The notes below the pieces were generated by a model. It was not told where the DNA came from. It saw only the letters and a list, made by a program, of their open reading frames with translations, and made no database searches. 64,000 bases of DNA. Origin: Planctobacterium marinum (GTDB lineage: Bacteria; Pseudomonadota; Gammaproteobacteria; Enterobacterales; Alteromonadaceae). A program made the position numbers and the translations under genes. Every line of letters starts with the position of its first letter. Position 1 is the stretch's first letter. Shown piece after piece: positions 17,669 through 26,997 of the stretch. The stretch is taken from the NCBI RefSeq assembly GCF_036322805.1, contig NZ_AP027272.1, positions 62,001-126,000 on the forward strand, read 5' to 3'.

Positions 17669-20113
17669 CTACTTGATCTGCTGTAATCGCTTTACAAATT
17701 CCGGTGATACCAAGCTAAACAACAAATTTTGCAGCTCACGGCTTTTGTCTGAATGTAACAATAATCCCTCTTCATTTGCTTCCCAAATGTCATATTCTCT
17801 TGCTGCAGCAATAAAAGTGGCTAACACATTTTTATCGTAAAACTCTGGCGCGCTTATGCCTTGTAGTGTCGACATGCGCTCTGCTACCTGGCGACTGCGT
17901 TTTTCCAGTGCGCCGCGTGAGGTTGTGCCCAGTTGTTCCAGTTGATTGAGTACTAATGCGTAGCGCTGCAAGGTTTCCTGGATCACGGATTTCAGCAACC
18001 ACAGGCTGTAGAATTGCACACTACTGGTTTCGGCAGGTGTTAATGTATCGTCATTATTGATTAACATGCCTTGGGTCACCATACCGTCAATTAGACTGTT
18101 GGTGTACGCCATTGCCTGTTCTTCACTCATATAGATGAATAGCTCTTTTTTGAGCAAAGGATAAATGCGACCAACCAAGGTGAGCAATTGCTCTCGGCGA
18201 CACTCTCCATGCGCTATTACAATGGCAGCAATTAATCCGGGTATACAAAACATGTGCAAAATGTTGTTGCGGTAATAGGTTAGAATAATGGCGTTACTGC
18301 GCTCAATAGAAATGATCTCACCAAAGCTGTCTTCACTGACATCGAATTTTTCCAGGCGCAAGGTGTTTTCCAATAACTTTTCGGCGCTGACTTGTGGAAA
18401 ACTGCTTTGTTCACTAAAGGGGCATTGACGCAACAGGCTCAGGTAGCTCTCCATGACTTGCAATAGCTCTTCTCGACTCATGGCCCGTTTTTCTGCGGCC
18501 AATAAACACAGTGATGCCAGAGCCATCCCGCTTACAGCCGAGGCTTGATTAATGCGTTCATTGATATTGTGGCTTAAGCTGTTAACCGTAGGGGTTAACC
18601 AAGCTGGCTTTTTGTCATCAATGGAGGCTTGATCTTGGCGCCACTCTGGTGTTTTTGCATCAAGGTACTGGCCCAAGTGAATGGGTTCGCCAAAATTTAG
18701 AAATCCGTAACCATAATTCTTGAGTTTGCGTATGGCAGAAAATACTCCCAAAAAGGATTCTTTTTCTTTGTTCTTACCTCTGAGTTCCTTCAGATAACTT
18801 TTTACCTCCATGACATGCTCGTAACCAATATAAACTGGCACGATACTCACCGGGCGTTTAACGCCTTTTACCATTGCTTGTATGGTCATGGCTAACATGC
18901 CGGTCTTGGGCGGGAGTAATCGACCGGTTCTGCTGCGACCACCTTCAGCATAGAACTTCACCGAATAGCCTTTGTTAAACAGCTGTTCAAGGTATTCCCG
19001 AAATACCGCTGTATAGAGCTTGTTGCCGGCAAAGGAGCGTCGAATGAAAAAAGCACCGCCGCGTCGAAATACACCGCCGATGGGCCAGAAGTTGAGATTA
19101 ATACCCGCGGCGATATGGGGTGTTACTAAGCCTTCGTGGTAAATAACGTAGGTGAGTAACAGATAATCCATGTGACTCCTGTGGCAAGGAACATAGATGA
19201 TTTCATGGCCGTTTTGTGCAAGTTCCCTAACTTTATCGGCATTTTTTACCTCAATACCGTTGTAGATTTTATTCCAGACTCGACCAAGTAAACGATCCCC
19301 CAAGCGAATGACGCCCTCTCGATAATCAGCGGCGATTTCGGAGATGTAACTTTTAGCGCGAGCACGGGCTTTTACCAGTTCAGCTGGTGATTCCTTGGCT
19401 TCTAACGCCATAGCCCGTTTTACTGAAGCTGAGCCTAAAATACTGTTGAATAATTGATGGCGGTCCATCAGCATCGGACCGTTCATGCTTTGCTGGCGGC
19501 GATAAAAATGGGTTCTTGCCAATCGGATTAACTTATGGGCGATCTCCGAATCAGTGCCGTGAGTAGTGGCCATTTTTTTACTGGAAACAGCCGGGCTGTA
19601 ATAGACAAAATTATCTCTGCCCAGGAATAGCACGATAAAAAACTTGCGCAACCAGGAAGGTGAAGCTCGGTCGGCCAGCAGTTCTGCCCAGCCTCTGGTT
19701 TCCTTTCCGGGCGCTCGCCCCCAGAAAATTGAGACCGGCACAATTTGCAGGTCCAGCTCTTCGTCATTGCGATGCATTTTGAACAAGCGGGTAAAGCTTT
19801 TATTGATATCAGTATGTTTGGTTTTTTTGGAAAGTAATGATTCTGGCTCTTGTAAAAACAAGCAGCTGGCTTGTTTTTTAGGACCAATTTTTAATTGTTT
19901 GTCCGGAGCTGGCAATCCCAGCATTTTCGTAGATATTTCGAGCGCCACTCTGTCGGTCAGGGAATTGGTACGCAACAGGTATACAATCGGACGATGTTTG
20001 TCGATCCCCAATTCACTCTCTATGTCAGCGGGAATGTTGCTGGTTTTTACTAACCAACGGGTCGGGTATTTAACCAAGTTAAAAAAGAGATTTTGATACC
20101 AAGCCATCATCAA
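17669..20113 (-). CDS. plsB: Glycerol-3-phosphate 1-O-acyltransferase
   Basis: Inner-membrane acyltransferase that makes lysophosphatidic acid, the first step of phospholipid synthesis. Its 814 residues match the family. The acyltransferase blocks are all present: HRSHMDYLL (HX4D, His311 and Asp316), GGVFRRGGAFFIRR, FYAEGGRSRTGRLLPPK and IVPVYIGYEHV. The start has three consecutive ATG-type codons (MMMAWYQ), so the exact first residue is uncertain by one or two. Its divergent partner is lexA, the same arrangement as in E. coli. Confidence 0.96.
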   Translation of the reverse strand: MMMAWYQNLFFNLVKYPTRWLVKTSNIPADIESELGIDKHRPIVYLLRTNSLTDRVALEISTKMLGLPAPDKQLKIGPKKQASCLFLQEPESLLSKKTKHTDINKSFTRLFKMHRNDEELDLQIVPVSIFWGRAPGKETRGWAELLADRASPSWLRKFFIVLFLGRDNFVYYSPAVSSKKMATTHGTDSEIAHKLIRLARTHFYRRQQSMNGPMLMDRHQLFNSILGSASVKRAMALEAKESPAELVKARARAKSYISEIAADYREGVIRLGDRLLGRVWNKIYNGIEVKNADKVRELAQNGHEIIYVPCHRSHMDYLLLTYVIYHEGLVTPHIAAGINLNFWPIGGVFRRGGAFFIRRSFAGNKLYTAVFREYLEQLFNKGYSVKFYAEGGRSRTGRLLPPKTGMLAMTIQAMVKGVKRPVSIVPVYIGYEHVMEVKSYLKELRGKNKEKESFLGVFSAIRKLKNYGYGFLNFGEPIHLGQYLDAKTPEWRQDQASIDDKKPAWLTPTVNSLSHNINERINQASAVSGMALASLCLLAAEKRAMSREELLQVMESYLSLLRQCPFSEQSSFPQVSAEKLLENTLRLEKFDVSEDSFGEIISIERSNAIILTYYRNNILHMFCIPGLIAAIVIAHGECRREQLLTLVGRIYPLLKKELFIYMSEEQAMAYTNSLIDGMVTQGMLINNDDTLTPAETSSVQFYSLWLLKSVIQETLQRYALVLNQLEQLGTTSRGALEKRSRQVAERMSTLQGISAPEFYDKNVLATFIAAAREYDIWEANEEGLLLHSDKSRELQNLLFSLVSPEFVKRLQQIK

Positions 20114-20233
20114 CTAATCATAATTAAAACTGCACAGATCATAGCACGGCCTGGCTTCTTTGGCTCCCGTATCTCTGCAACCGATTGTATAAATCTATTA
20201 AAATCAGCAAATTGTGTTGAGTTTACTGCTTGA

Positions 20234-20249
20234 CTGTATATACTGCCAG
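20234..20249 (+). promoter_or_regulatory. LexA (SOS) box 1
   Basis: CTGTATATACTGCCAG fits CTG-N10-CAG. It lies 29 bases before the lexA start and overlaps a TTGACT -35-like hexamer at 20230-20235. It pairs with a second box 21 bases further downstream. Confidence 0.88.
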
Positions 20250-20254
20250 TTAAA

Positions 20255-20270
20255 CTGTACGAAAAAACAG
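20255..20270 (+). promoter_or_regulatory. LexA (SOS) box 2
   Basis: CTGTACGAAAAAACAG fits CTG-N10-CAG and ends 7 bases before the lexA ATG. Tandem boxes at this spacing are the classic autoregulatory arrangement. Being on the shared intergenic DNA, they could also affect plsB. Confidence 0.9.
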
Positions 20271-20277
20271 GTTTAGT

Positions 20278-20901
20278 ATGCGCCCACTAACATTGCGTCA
20301 AGAACAAGTTCTTACCCTTATAAAAGATACTATTGCCGATACCGGTATGCCGCCAACCAGAGCCGAAATTGCAAGGCAATTAGGCTTCAAGAGCGCGAAT
20401 GCTGCCGAGGAACACCTCAAAGCATTGGCTCGTAAAGGTGTTATAGAGATTCTACCTGGTACTTCCAGGGGAATTCGTCTTGTGGGTCAGCTAGATGAAC
20501 CCGCTGAAGATGATGGCTTGCCGTTAATTGGTAAAGTGGCAGCAGGTGAGCCCATATTGGCTCAAGAGCATATTGAGAGTCATTACCAGGTGGCTGCAAA
20601 TATGTTTCAGCCTGAGGCTCATTATTTATTAAGAGTCGATGGCGAGAGCATGAAAGACATCGGTATTATGGATGGCGACTTGTTGGCTGTGCATCGTACT
20701 AACCAGGCGCGCAATGGCCAGGTAGTGGTAGCGCGTGTCGAAGATGATGTCACTGTAAAACGGTTTGAAAAGTCTGGTGCTGAGGTTCTGCTTCATGCCG
20801 AGAACAGTGATTTTGCTCCTATTAAGGTGGATTTGAACTCGCAACCTTTAAATATTGAAGGTATTGCTGTTGGAATCATCCGAAATAATGCCTGGATGTA
20901 A
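20278..20901 (+). CDS. lexA: SOS response repressor LexA
   Basis: Repressor of the DNA-damage regulon that self-cleaves when bound to activated RecA. It has 207 residues. The winged helix-turn-helix spans [19 protein letters not shown]. The cleavage bond is Ala89-Gly90 (KVAAGEP). The catalytic serine is Ser124 (DGESMKDIG) and the lysine is Lys161 (VTVKRF), each shifted by five from E. coli. Two SOS boxes lie directly upstream and a strong terminator follows, so it is monocistronic and autoregulated. Confidence 0.98.
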   Translation: MRPLTLRQEQVLTLIKDTIADTGMPPTRAEIARQLGFKSANAAEEHLKALARKGVIEILPGTSRGIRLVGQLDEPAEDDGLPLIGKVAAGEPILAQEHIESHYQVAANMFQPEAHYLLRVDGESMKDIGIMDGDLLAVHRTNQARNGQVVVARVEDDVTVKRFEKSGAEVLLHAENSDFAPIKVDLNSQPLNIEGIAVGIIRNNAWM

Positions 20902-21261
20902 ACAACTTCGAAACACTCTGTTTTACCTGATTAAATTGCTTTTTCTCGATAGCCCATTGATTAATGGGCTTTTTTGTATCTGTGGTTCGGTCACATTTAT
21001 TCACCCAGACAAAAATTTGCACAAAAAATAGCGAATTAATTTCTTTTTTTCCTGTTCGGGTCTATTTTTGACACATCAGCTGGTTAAAAAAACGTCTTTT
21101 TTAGCCGTCTAAATGTTTTTTATCTTCGAAAATTGTTTACATATCATTCGGTTTTTAACATAGTAATAACAAATATGTTTCAAAATCGTAACGTATGGTG
21201 CGATTTCCGTTGTGCTAATGACCAAAAATAAAACAACGGACAGGAAAGGAGGAACACACAG
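20902..21261. other. 360-base gap between lexA and coxB
   Basis: This gap holds the lexA terminator and then AT-rich DNA with no open frame I would call a gene. It contains an imperfect palindrome (21082-21106: GGTTAAAAAA, 5 bases, TTTTTTAGCC) and a weak sigma70-like pair, TTTACA (21136-21141) and CATAGT (21159-21164), 17 bases apart. Both probably serve the cox operon. The ribosome-binding site AAAGGAGG lies near its end. Confidence 0.5.
20951..20976 (+). terminator. Intrinsic terminator after lexA
   Basis: An 8-bp stem AGCCCATT / AATGGGCT with a GATT loop is followed by six T residues. It lies about 50 bases after the lexA stop. Confidence 0.92.
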
Positions 21262-22407
21262 GTGAGCAGAATTTTAATAGGTTTTTGGGGGTTATTGCTA
21301 AGTTGCGCATCGTTTGCCGCTTCTAATCCGCAGCCGGATCAATATCAGCTGAATTTAAGGCCGGGCGTCACTGAGATAAGTCAACAAGTATACGAATTAC
21401 ACATGATCATTTTCTGGATCTGTGTGGTTATCGGGGTGTTGGTATTTGGCGCTATGCTGTGGGCCACCATCTTTCACCGCAAGTCCAGAGGGGTGAAGCC
21501 GGCGACATTTCACGAAAGTGTTAAGGTGGAAATTGCCTGGACAGTCGTTCCTTTCCTCATTCTTATCGGCATGGCTATCCCTGCCACTAAAACGTTGATC
21601 GCGATGGAGGATGTGTCCTCTCCAGATGTGACGGTGTTGGTTACTGGCTCACAGTGGAAGTGGCATTACAAGTATATGGATAATGACGTTGAGTTTTTCT
21701 CTTTACTGGCCACCCAACCAGAGCAAATCAATAACAAATTAGAAAAGAACATCAATTACCTGTTGGAAGTTGACCGACCTCTGGTTATTCCCACCAATCA
21801 AAAGGTGCGTTTCCTGATCACCTCCGATGACGTTATCCATTCTTGGTGGGTACCTGATTTCGCTGTGAAAAAAGATGCCAACCCCGGCTTTATCAATGAA
21901 GCGTGGACTCGAGTAGACAAGCCTGGCATCTATCGCGGTCAATGCGCTGAACTTTGCGGTAAAGATCACGGTTTTATGCCTGTTGTGGTTATCGCCATGG
22001 AACCAGCTGATTATGCAGCCTGGATTGCAGACCAAGAGGAAATACAACGCAAAGCTAAAGAAGAAGAGCAAAAGCTGCTGGCTATGAATATGGATATGGA
22101 TGAGTTAATGAGCGTCGGTGAAAGAGTGTACGTCACCAGCTGCGCTGCTTGTCACATGCCCAACGGTGAAGGTTTACCGGGCGTGTTTCCTGCTCTGAAA
22201 GGTAGCGACATTGCTATAAACGACATGCAAAAACATATTGAAGTTGTTGTTAACGGTGTAGCAGGAACGGCCATGCAGGCTTACGGAAAACAACTTTCGA
22301 TGAAAGAACTAGCAGCAGTAATTACCTACGAGCGAAACGCATGGGGCAATGACACTGGTGAATCAGTGCAAGCTAAAGACGTTAACGCCGTATTGAACGG
22401 ACAATAA
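21262..22407 (+). CDS. coxB: Cytochrome c oxidase subunit II with fused cytochrome c domain
   Basis: CuA subunit of an aa3/caa3-type oxidase, receiving electrons on the periplasmic side. A signal peptide (residues ~1-20) and two membrane helices precede the cupredoxin domain. The CuA ligands are visible: His193 (IHSWWVP), Cys228 and Cys232 (CAELCGKDHGFM), His236 and Met239. A C-terminal cytochrome c domain has the heme motif CAACH (Cys294, Cys297, His298), which makes this the caa3-like form. The GTG start at 21262 follows a strong AAAGGAGG. It is the first gene of the oxidase operon. Confidence 0.96.
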   Translation: MSRILIGFWGLLLSCASFAASNPQPDQYQLNLRPGVTEISQQVYELHMIIFWICVVIGVLVFGAMLWATIFHRKSRGVKPATFHESVKVEIAWTVVPFLILIGMAIPATKTLIAMEDVSSPDVTVLVTGSQWKWHYKYMDNDVEFFSLLATQPEQINNKLEKNINYLLEVDRPLVIPTNQKVRFLITSDDVIHSWWVPDFAVKKDANPGFINEAWTRVDKPGIYRGQCAELCGKDHGFMPVVVIAMEPADYAAWIADQEEIQRKAKEEEQKLLAMNMDMDELMSVGERVYVTSCAACHMPNGEGLPGVFPALKGSDIAINDMQKHIEVVVNGVAGTAMQAYGKQLSMKELAAVITYERNAWGNDTGESVQAKDVNAVLNGQ

Positions 22408-22419
22408 GGGGAAGTTGAG

Positions 22420-24018
22420 ATGAGTACAGTGACAGACGATATCCATCACGACGAACACCATGATCACCACGATCATAAACCAACGGGCATAAAGCGCTGG
22501 TTGTACACCACTAACCACAAAGATATCGGCACCTTATATCTTTGGTTTGCGTTTATTATGTTTTTAATCGGTGGTGCAATGGCTATGGTGATTCGGGCTG
22601 AGTTATTCCAGCCTGGATTACAGATAGTTGACCCCAACTTCTTCAACCAGATGACCACTGTGCACGGCTTGATCATGGTATTCGGTGCCGTAATGCCGGC
22701 ATTTACTGGCCTTGCTAACTGGATGGTACCCTTGATGATTGGCGCGCCTGACATGGCGCTACCAAGAATGAACAACTGGAGCTTTTGGATCTTACCCTTT
22801 GCCTTCCTGATATTGCTTATGTCGTTATTCATGGAAGGTGGTGGTCCCTCATTTGGTTGGACCTTCTATGCGCCACTATCCACAACCTACAGTAATGACT
22901 CTACAGCACTGTTTGTATTCTCTGTACATATTATGGGCGCCAGCTCCATCATGGGTGCAATTAACGTAATAGTCACCATTTTAAACATGCGTGCCCCCGG
23001 TATGACATTAATGAAAATGCCATTGTTTGTCTGGACCTGGTTAATCACCGCGTTCTTATTGATAGCGGTTATGCCAGTGCTTGCCGGTGCGGTAACTATG
23101 GTGTTAACCGATAAGTTCTTTGGTACCAGCTTCTTTGACGCGGCTGGCGGTGGTGACCCTGTGATGTTCCAGCATATCTTCTGGTTCTTTGGACATCCGG
23201 AGGTTTATATAATGATCTTGCCCGCCTTCGGGATCATTTCACAAATAGTGCCCACCTTTTCTCGTAAGAAATTGTTTGGCTATTCCTCGATGGTTTATGC
23301 CACAGCCTCCATCGCGTTGTTATCCTTTATCGTGTGGGCGCACCACATGTTCACTACAGGGATGCCAGTAGGTGCAGAATTGTTCTTTATGTTCGCCACT
23401 ATGCTGATATCTGTACCCACCGGAGTAAAAGTATTTAACTGGGTAGCCACCATGTGGCGAGGTGCCATTAGTTTTGAAATCCCCATGATGTTTGCCTTGG
23501 CCTTTATTGTGTTATTCACCATCGGTGGTTTGTCAGGCTTAATGCTGGCGATTACACCAGTGGATTTCCAATATCACGATACCTATTTCGTGGTGGCTCA
23601 TTTCCATTACGTTCTGGTGACTGGCGCAGTGTTTTCAATTATGGCCGCTACCTATTACTGGCTGCCTAAGTGGACCGGAAAAATGTACGATGTGGCGCTT
23701 GCCAAGTGGCACTTCTGGTGTTCTTTGATCTCGGTAAATGTGTTGTTCTTCCCTATGCACTTTGTAGGCCTGGCGGGTATGCCTCGTCGAATTCCAGACT
23801 ATGCGTTGCAGTTCGCTGATTTTAACAAGTGGATCAGCGTGGGGGGCTTTGCATTTGGACTTTCCCAGTTGATTTTCCTGGCGTTACTAATCAAAGCGTG
23901 TCGCAAACAAGGTGAGCCTGTAACCGCACAAGTTTGGGATGGTGCAGAAGGCCTTGAGTGGGAAGTTCCGAGCCCGGCTCCTTACCACACATTTGAAACG
24001 CCGCCGGTTGTAAAGTAA
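22420..24018 (+). CDS. coxA: Cytochrome c oxidase subunit I
   Basis: Catalytic heme-copper subunit with 12 helices in 532 residues. It carries heme a and the heme a3-CuB site that reduces oxygen to water and pumps protons. FFGHPEVYI carries the K/D-pathway glutamate and CuB histidine of A1-type oxidases. WAHHMFTTG carries two further CuB histidines, and VAHFHYVL carries the axial heme ligands. The N-terminal extension is rich in His and Asp ([12 protein letters not shown]), which could bind metal. It follows coxB by 12 bases. Confidence 0.97.
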   Translation: MSTVTDDIHHDEHHDHHDHKPTGIKRWLYTTNHKDIGTLYLWFAFIMFLIGGAMAMVIRAELFQPGLQIVDPNFFNQMTTVHGLIMVFGAVMPAFTGLANWMVPLMIGAPDMALPRMNNWSFWILPFAFLILLMSLFMEGGGPSFGWTFYAPLSTTYSNDSTALFVFSVHIMGASSIMGAINVIVTILNMRAPGMTLMKMPLFVWTWLITAFLLIAVMPVLAGAVTMVLTDKFFGTSFFDAAGGGDPVMFQHIFWFFGHPEVYIMILPAFGIISQIVPTFSRKKLFGYSSMVYATASIALLSFIVWAHHMFTTGMPVGAELFFMFATMLISVPTGVKVFNWVATMWRGAISFEIPMMFALAFIVLFTIGGLSGLMLAITPVDFQYHDTYFVVAHFHYVLVTGAVFSIMAATYYWLPKWTGKMYDVALAKWHFWCSLISVNVLFFPMHFVGLAGMPRRIPDYALQFADFNKWISVGGFAFGLSQLIFLALLIKACRKQGEPVTAQVWDGAEGLEWEVPSPAPYHTFETPPVVK

Positions 24019-24031
24019 TTCATTTTTAACG

Positions 24032-24592
24032 ATGAACTCAGAAAAACAACAAGAAAACAAAAAGGTCATCATTAAATTGGTGGCCGTTGTGTTTGGCATG
24101 TTTGGATTTGGTTTTGCGCTAGTGCCTTTATATGACGTGTTTTGCGCCGTAACAGGTATCAATGGCAAAACCTCGAACGAAGCTGCGGTATACCAAAATA
24201 TCGAGGTAGACGAGAGTCGTCTTGTTACAGTGGAGTTTATTACTCGCACTAACACGGGTATGCCTTGGGAGTTTGAAACCAAGACGCGTCGTGTAGAAGT
24301 TCATCCAGGAGCAATGCATCAAGTAGACTTTTATGCCCACAATCCCAGTCAAAGAGATATTGTAGGTCAAGCCGTACCTTCTGTTTCTCCTGGGCCTGCG
24401 GCCATTTATTTGAATAAAACTGAGTGTTTTTGCTTTGAGCAACAACCACTCAAAGCAGGTGCTGAAACCACTATGCCAATGCGCTTTTACGTGGATCCAG
24501 CGCTACCGGATAATATTACATTTTTTACTGTGCAATATACTTTGTATGACGTAACCGAGCGTGGCCAAGAAATTGCCATGAATCGCGGTTAA
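24032..24592 (+). CDS. ctaG: Cytochrome c oxidase assembly protein CtaG/Cox11
   Basis: Membrane-anchored copper chaperone that delivers CuB to subunit I. It has 186 residues with one N-terminal helix (IKLVAVVFGMFGFGFALVPLY) and a periplasmic beta domain. The conserved copper motif is ECFCFEQQ, and the family block PMRFYVDP is present downstream. It lies between coxA and coxC, the standard position in proteobacterial cox operons. Confidence 0.95.
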   Translation: MNSEKQQENKKVIIKLVAVVFGMFGFGFALVPLYDVFCAVTGINGKTSNEAAVYQNIEVDESRLVTVEFITRTNTGMPWEFETKTRRVEVHPGAMHQVDFYAHNPSQRDIVGQAVPSVSPGPAAIYLNKTECFCFEQQPLKAGAETTMPMRFYVDPALPDNITFFTVQYTLYDVTERGQEIAMNRG

Positions 24593-24602
24593 AGGAGATG
24601 AA

Positions 24603-25484
24603 ATGAGCGAACAACAATTCGAAAAATACTATGTTCCCGACCAAAGCCCTTGGCCATTTGTGGGGGCCGTTGCCCTGTTTTTAATGGCCTATGGCGCTGG
24701 TACCTTTGTCATCGAAATGAAGAACGGTACGGAGGGCAGTGGTTCGCTTATCTTGCTAGCCGGCTTTGTGGTTTTACTGTTCATGTTGGTTGGCTGGTTT
24801 AAAAATCAGATTGATGAGTCGATGTCGGGCATGCATAGCGCGCAGTTGGGTCGCTCTTACCGTCAGGGCATGTCATGGTTTATCTTTTCTGAAGTGATGT
24901 TCTTTTTTGCCTTCTTTGGTGCGCTATTCTACGCAAGAGTTATTGCCGTGCCTTGGTTAGGCGGGGCGTCCAATAATGCGATGACTAATGAAGTCTTGTG
25001 GCCCACCTTTCAGGCTATTTGGCCTTTGGTTGAAACACCCGGAGGGACGACTACAGAAGCAATGCCTTGGACCGGATTACCACTGTATAACACCTTAATC
25101 CTGTTGTTTTCTTCTGTCACTGCGCACATTGCTCATGTTGCCTTGGAAAAAGGTGAGCGCGGCAAATTGAAACTGTTTTTAGGTGTGACCATCTTACTGG
25201 GTTGTTTGTTCTTATACTTGCAGGTGGTGGAGTATATGCATGCTTACCAGGATATGGGCTTAAAGTTAGATTCTGGTATTTACGGTAATACTTTCTTTAT
25301 GCTCACTGGATTCCACGGGCTCCATGTCACATTGGGCACTATCATGCTAATTGTGATGTTCGGACGAGTTATGAAGGGGCACTTCACCCATGACAATCAG
25401 TTTGCCTTCCAGGCGACTAGCTGGTACTGGCACTTTGTTGATGTCGTTTGGGTGTGTTTGTTCGTCTTCGTTTATATACTTTAA
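24603..25484 (+). CDS. coxC: Cytochrome c oxidase subunit III
   Basis: Core membrane subunit of 293 residues with seven helices, which stabilises subunit I during turnover. Family features include the N-terminal YYVPDQSPWPFVGA, the helix with FIFSEVMFFFAFF, and the C-terminal TGFHGLHVTLGT and SWYWHFVDVVWV blocks. An AAGGAG precedes the start. The next gene lies on the other strand, so the structural-subunit operon ends here. Confidence 0.97.
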   Translation: MSEQQFEKYYVPDQSPWPFVGAVALFLMAYGAGTFVIEMKNGTEGSGSLILLAGFVVLLFMLVGWFKNQIDESMSGMHSAQLGRSYRQGMSWFIFSEVMFFFAFFGALFYARVIAVPWLGGASNNAMTNEVLWPTFQAIWPLVETPGGTTTEAMPWTGLPLYNTLILLFSSVTAHIAHVALEKGERGKLKLFLGVTILLGCLFLYLQVVEYMHAYQDMGLKLDSGIYGNTFFMLTGFHGLHVTLGTIMLIVMFGRVMKGHFTHDNQFAFQATSWYWHFVDVVWVCLFVFVYIL

Positions 25485-25490
25485 ACAGAA

Positions 25491-25703
25491 CTAAAATGGA
25501 CGGGGATTAGGTGTAATAATCCCCGTTGCTACAGCGATTACCAGTAGCAAAATTATGATGGCAGAGGTCATCACTCTTCTGCCAATAAACTTAGTCATTG
25601 AGCCCTGTCCGGGTTCGTTCTTAAGCATAATCATCATGGCTTTAAATAAATTGTAAATCATAAACAATAACAGTAACGCCACGATAATTTTAACAGTCAT
25701 CAA
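25491..25703 (-). CDS. DUF2909-type small twin-helix membrane protein
   Basis: A 70-residue protein with two membrane helices (IIVALLLLFMIYNLFKAM and AIIILLLVIAVATGII) joined by a polar loop with NEPGQGSMTKFIGRR. This matches the small DUF2909 family often found in cox loci. It is encoded opposite to the oxidase genes, between coxC and the SURF1 gene. The role is unknown, perhaps oxidase assembly or stability. A perfect 10-bp hairpin lies within its last codons. Confidence 0.75.
   Translation of the reverse strand: MMTVKIIVALLLLFMIYNLFKAMMIMLKNEPGQGSMTKFIGRRVMTSAIIILLLVIAVATGIITPNPRPF
25500..25526. terminator. Hairpin between convergent coxC and DUF2909 genes
   Basis: The arms ACGGGGATTA (25500-25509) and TAATCCCCGT (25517-25526) are perfect, with a 7-base loop. 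It sits 16 bases after the coxC stop, inside the coding end of the opposite gene. There is no T run on the plus strand, so its action as a terminator is uncertain. Confidence 0.4.
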
Positions 25704-25730
25704 TAACTCCGGGTTTGTCGCTAAGCAGTA

Positions 25731-26447
25731 ATGAAGAAACCGCCTTTAGTTCCTACCATAATCAGTTTTGTTGCGGTTGTCATCTTATTGAAACTGGGTT
25801 TCTGGCAATTGGGTAGAGCGCAAGAGAAGCAGTTGCTCGCTGAACAAAAAGGTATACAAGAACAAGTGGTTTTCAATAGTGTGCAATCGGCACTGGCGGC
25901 CGGTGGAGAGCACGATTTTAAGCGAGCAAAACTCACTGGACAGGTAGATCTTGAGCGTTTGCTGTATTGGGATAATCGGGTACTTGATGGCACAGTAGGC
26001 TATGAGGTGTTGGCACCGGTGACCACTAATGCTGGAATATTGCTGGTGAATTTTGGTTGGTTACCGGACCGGGATTTTCGTCGTTCATTACCAGAAGTGA
26101 GTTTACCGGAAGTTATACAGCAAACTCACATTGTTTTGTACGTACCCTTGCACAATCAACTGGTTCGACAATCTGGAGAGCCTGAACAGTGGCCATATCT
26201 ATTGCAGCAACCAGATTTAACCATGCTGAATGAGATATTACAAACGACGCTGATACCCGTGTTAGGCTACATAGAAGACCCGAAAGCTTTTGGGTTAAGA
26301 AACAACTTTAAACCGGTAACAATGCCAGCAGAGAAACACATCGCTTATGCGATACAGTGGTTTCTTTTAGCATTGGCTTGTGCATTGATTTATGGCTTTG
26401 CGTTAAGGAAAAAATGGAAAGATGAGCGAACAGAAAAAACAGAATAA
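25731..26447 (+). CDS. SURF1 family cytochrome oxidase assembly protein
   Basis: Inner-membrane protein of 238 residues that helps insert heme a into oxidase subunit I. The topology is typical, with an N-terminal helix ending in LGFWQLGRAQEK, a periplasmic domain and a C-terminal helix (IQWFLLALACALIYGFAL). The conserved segments YWDNRVLDGTVGYEVLAPV and LLVNFGWLPDRDFRRSLPEV are the SURF1 signature. The C-terminus overlaps the next gene by 26 bases. Confidence 0.93.
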   Translation: MKKPPLVPTIISFVAVVILLKLGFWQLGRAQEKQLLAEQKGIQEQVVFNSVQSALAAGGEHDFKRAKLTGQVDLERLLYWDNRVLDGTVGYEVLAPVTTNAGILLVNFGWLPDRDFRRSLPEVSLPEVIQQTHIVLYVPLHNQLVRQSGEPEQWPYLLQQPDLTMLNEILQTTLIPVLGYIEDPKAFGLRNNFKPVTMPAEKHIAYAIQWFLLALACALIYGFALRKKWKDERTEKTE

Positions 26448-26988
26448 TCGCAGTACCTTGATCATTTTCGTATTGGTGTTTTTATTGCCAGTGATATTGG
26501 CCTGGTTTGCCTTGCAGGGAGACTGGTTTAACAAAGGCGCCACCAATAAAGGGGAATTGATGTCTCCTGCGGTTGAAATGGCGGATATTCTCCGTGGTGA
26601 TAAACCCGTGTGGCGTATAGTTTATGTGATGCCTGAGCAATGTGATGCGCGATGTAAAAATGCATTATACAGTTTGAATCAGGTTTGGGTTGCGTCAGGT
26701 AAAGCTCAAGACCGCGTGATCCCTAGTTTGTTAGTCCTACCCGGAAGCGACTTAGATGCAGTGGAAAAGCTCAGCAGTGAAACCCCATTCGCTTTAATAA
26801 ATACAAACTCAACATACCTTGATAAGGTGTTTAAAAACCAATCTGTTAGTGGTATTTTCATTGCAGATACGCTGGGGAATGTGATTTTGCGTTATTCCCT
26901 CAGTGAAGAACAACAACAAGCGGTAATGCAAAGCCGCGATATACTTGCCGATTTAAGAAAGGTCCTGAAACTTTCGCGGATCGGATAG
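26422..26988 (+). CDS. SCO-like thioredoxin-fold protein of cox locus
   Basis: Membrane-anchored protein of 188 residues encoded between SURF1 and ctaA. One N-terminal helix (LIIFVLVFLLPVILAWFAL) precedes a periplasmic domain. The segment WRIVYVMPEQCDARCKNAL aligns with the SCO copper motif, with Cys74 and Cys78 in C-x3-C spacing. The histidine that completes the copper site in SCO proteins is not evident near SGIFIADTLGN. It may be a redox partner that reduces CuA cysteines rather than a full copper donor. Family assignment is my inference; it is usually annotated as hypothetical. Confidence 0.7.
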   Translation: MSEQKKQNNRSTLIIFVLVFLLPVILAWFALQGDWFNKGATNKGELMSPAVEMADILRGDKPVWRIVYVMPEQCDARCKNALYSLNQVWVASGKAQDRVIPSLLVLPGSDLDAVEKLSSETPFALINTNSTYLDKVFKNQSVSGIFIADTLGNVILRYSLSEEQQQAVMQSRDILADLRKVLKLSRIG

Positions 26989-26997
26989 AGCTGTTTT

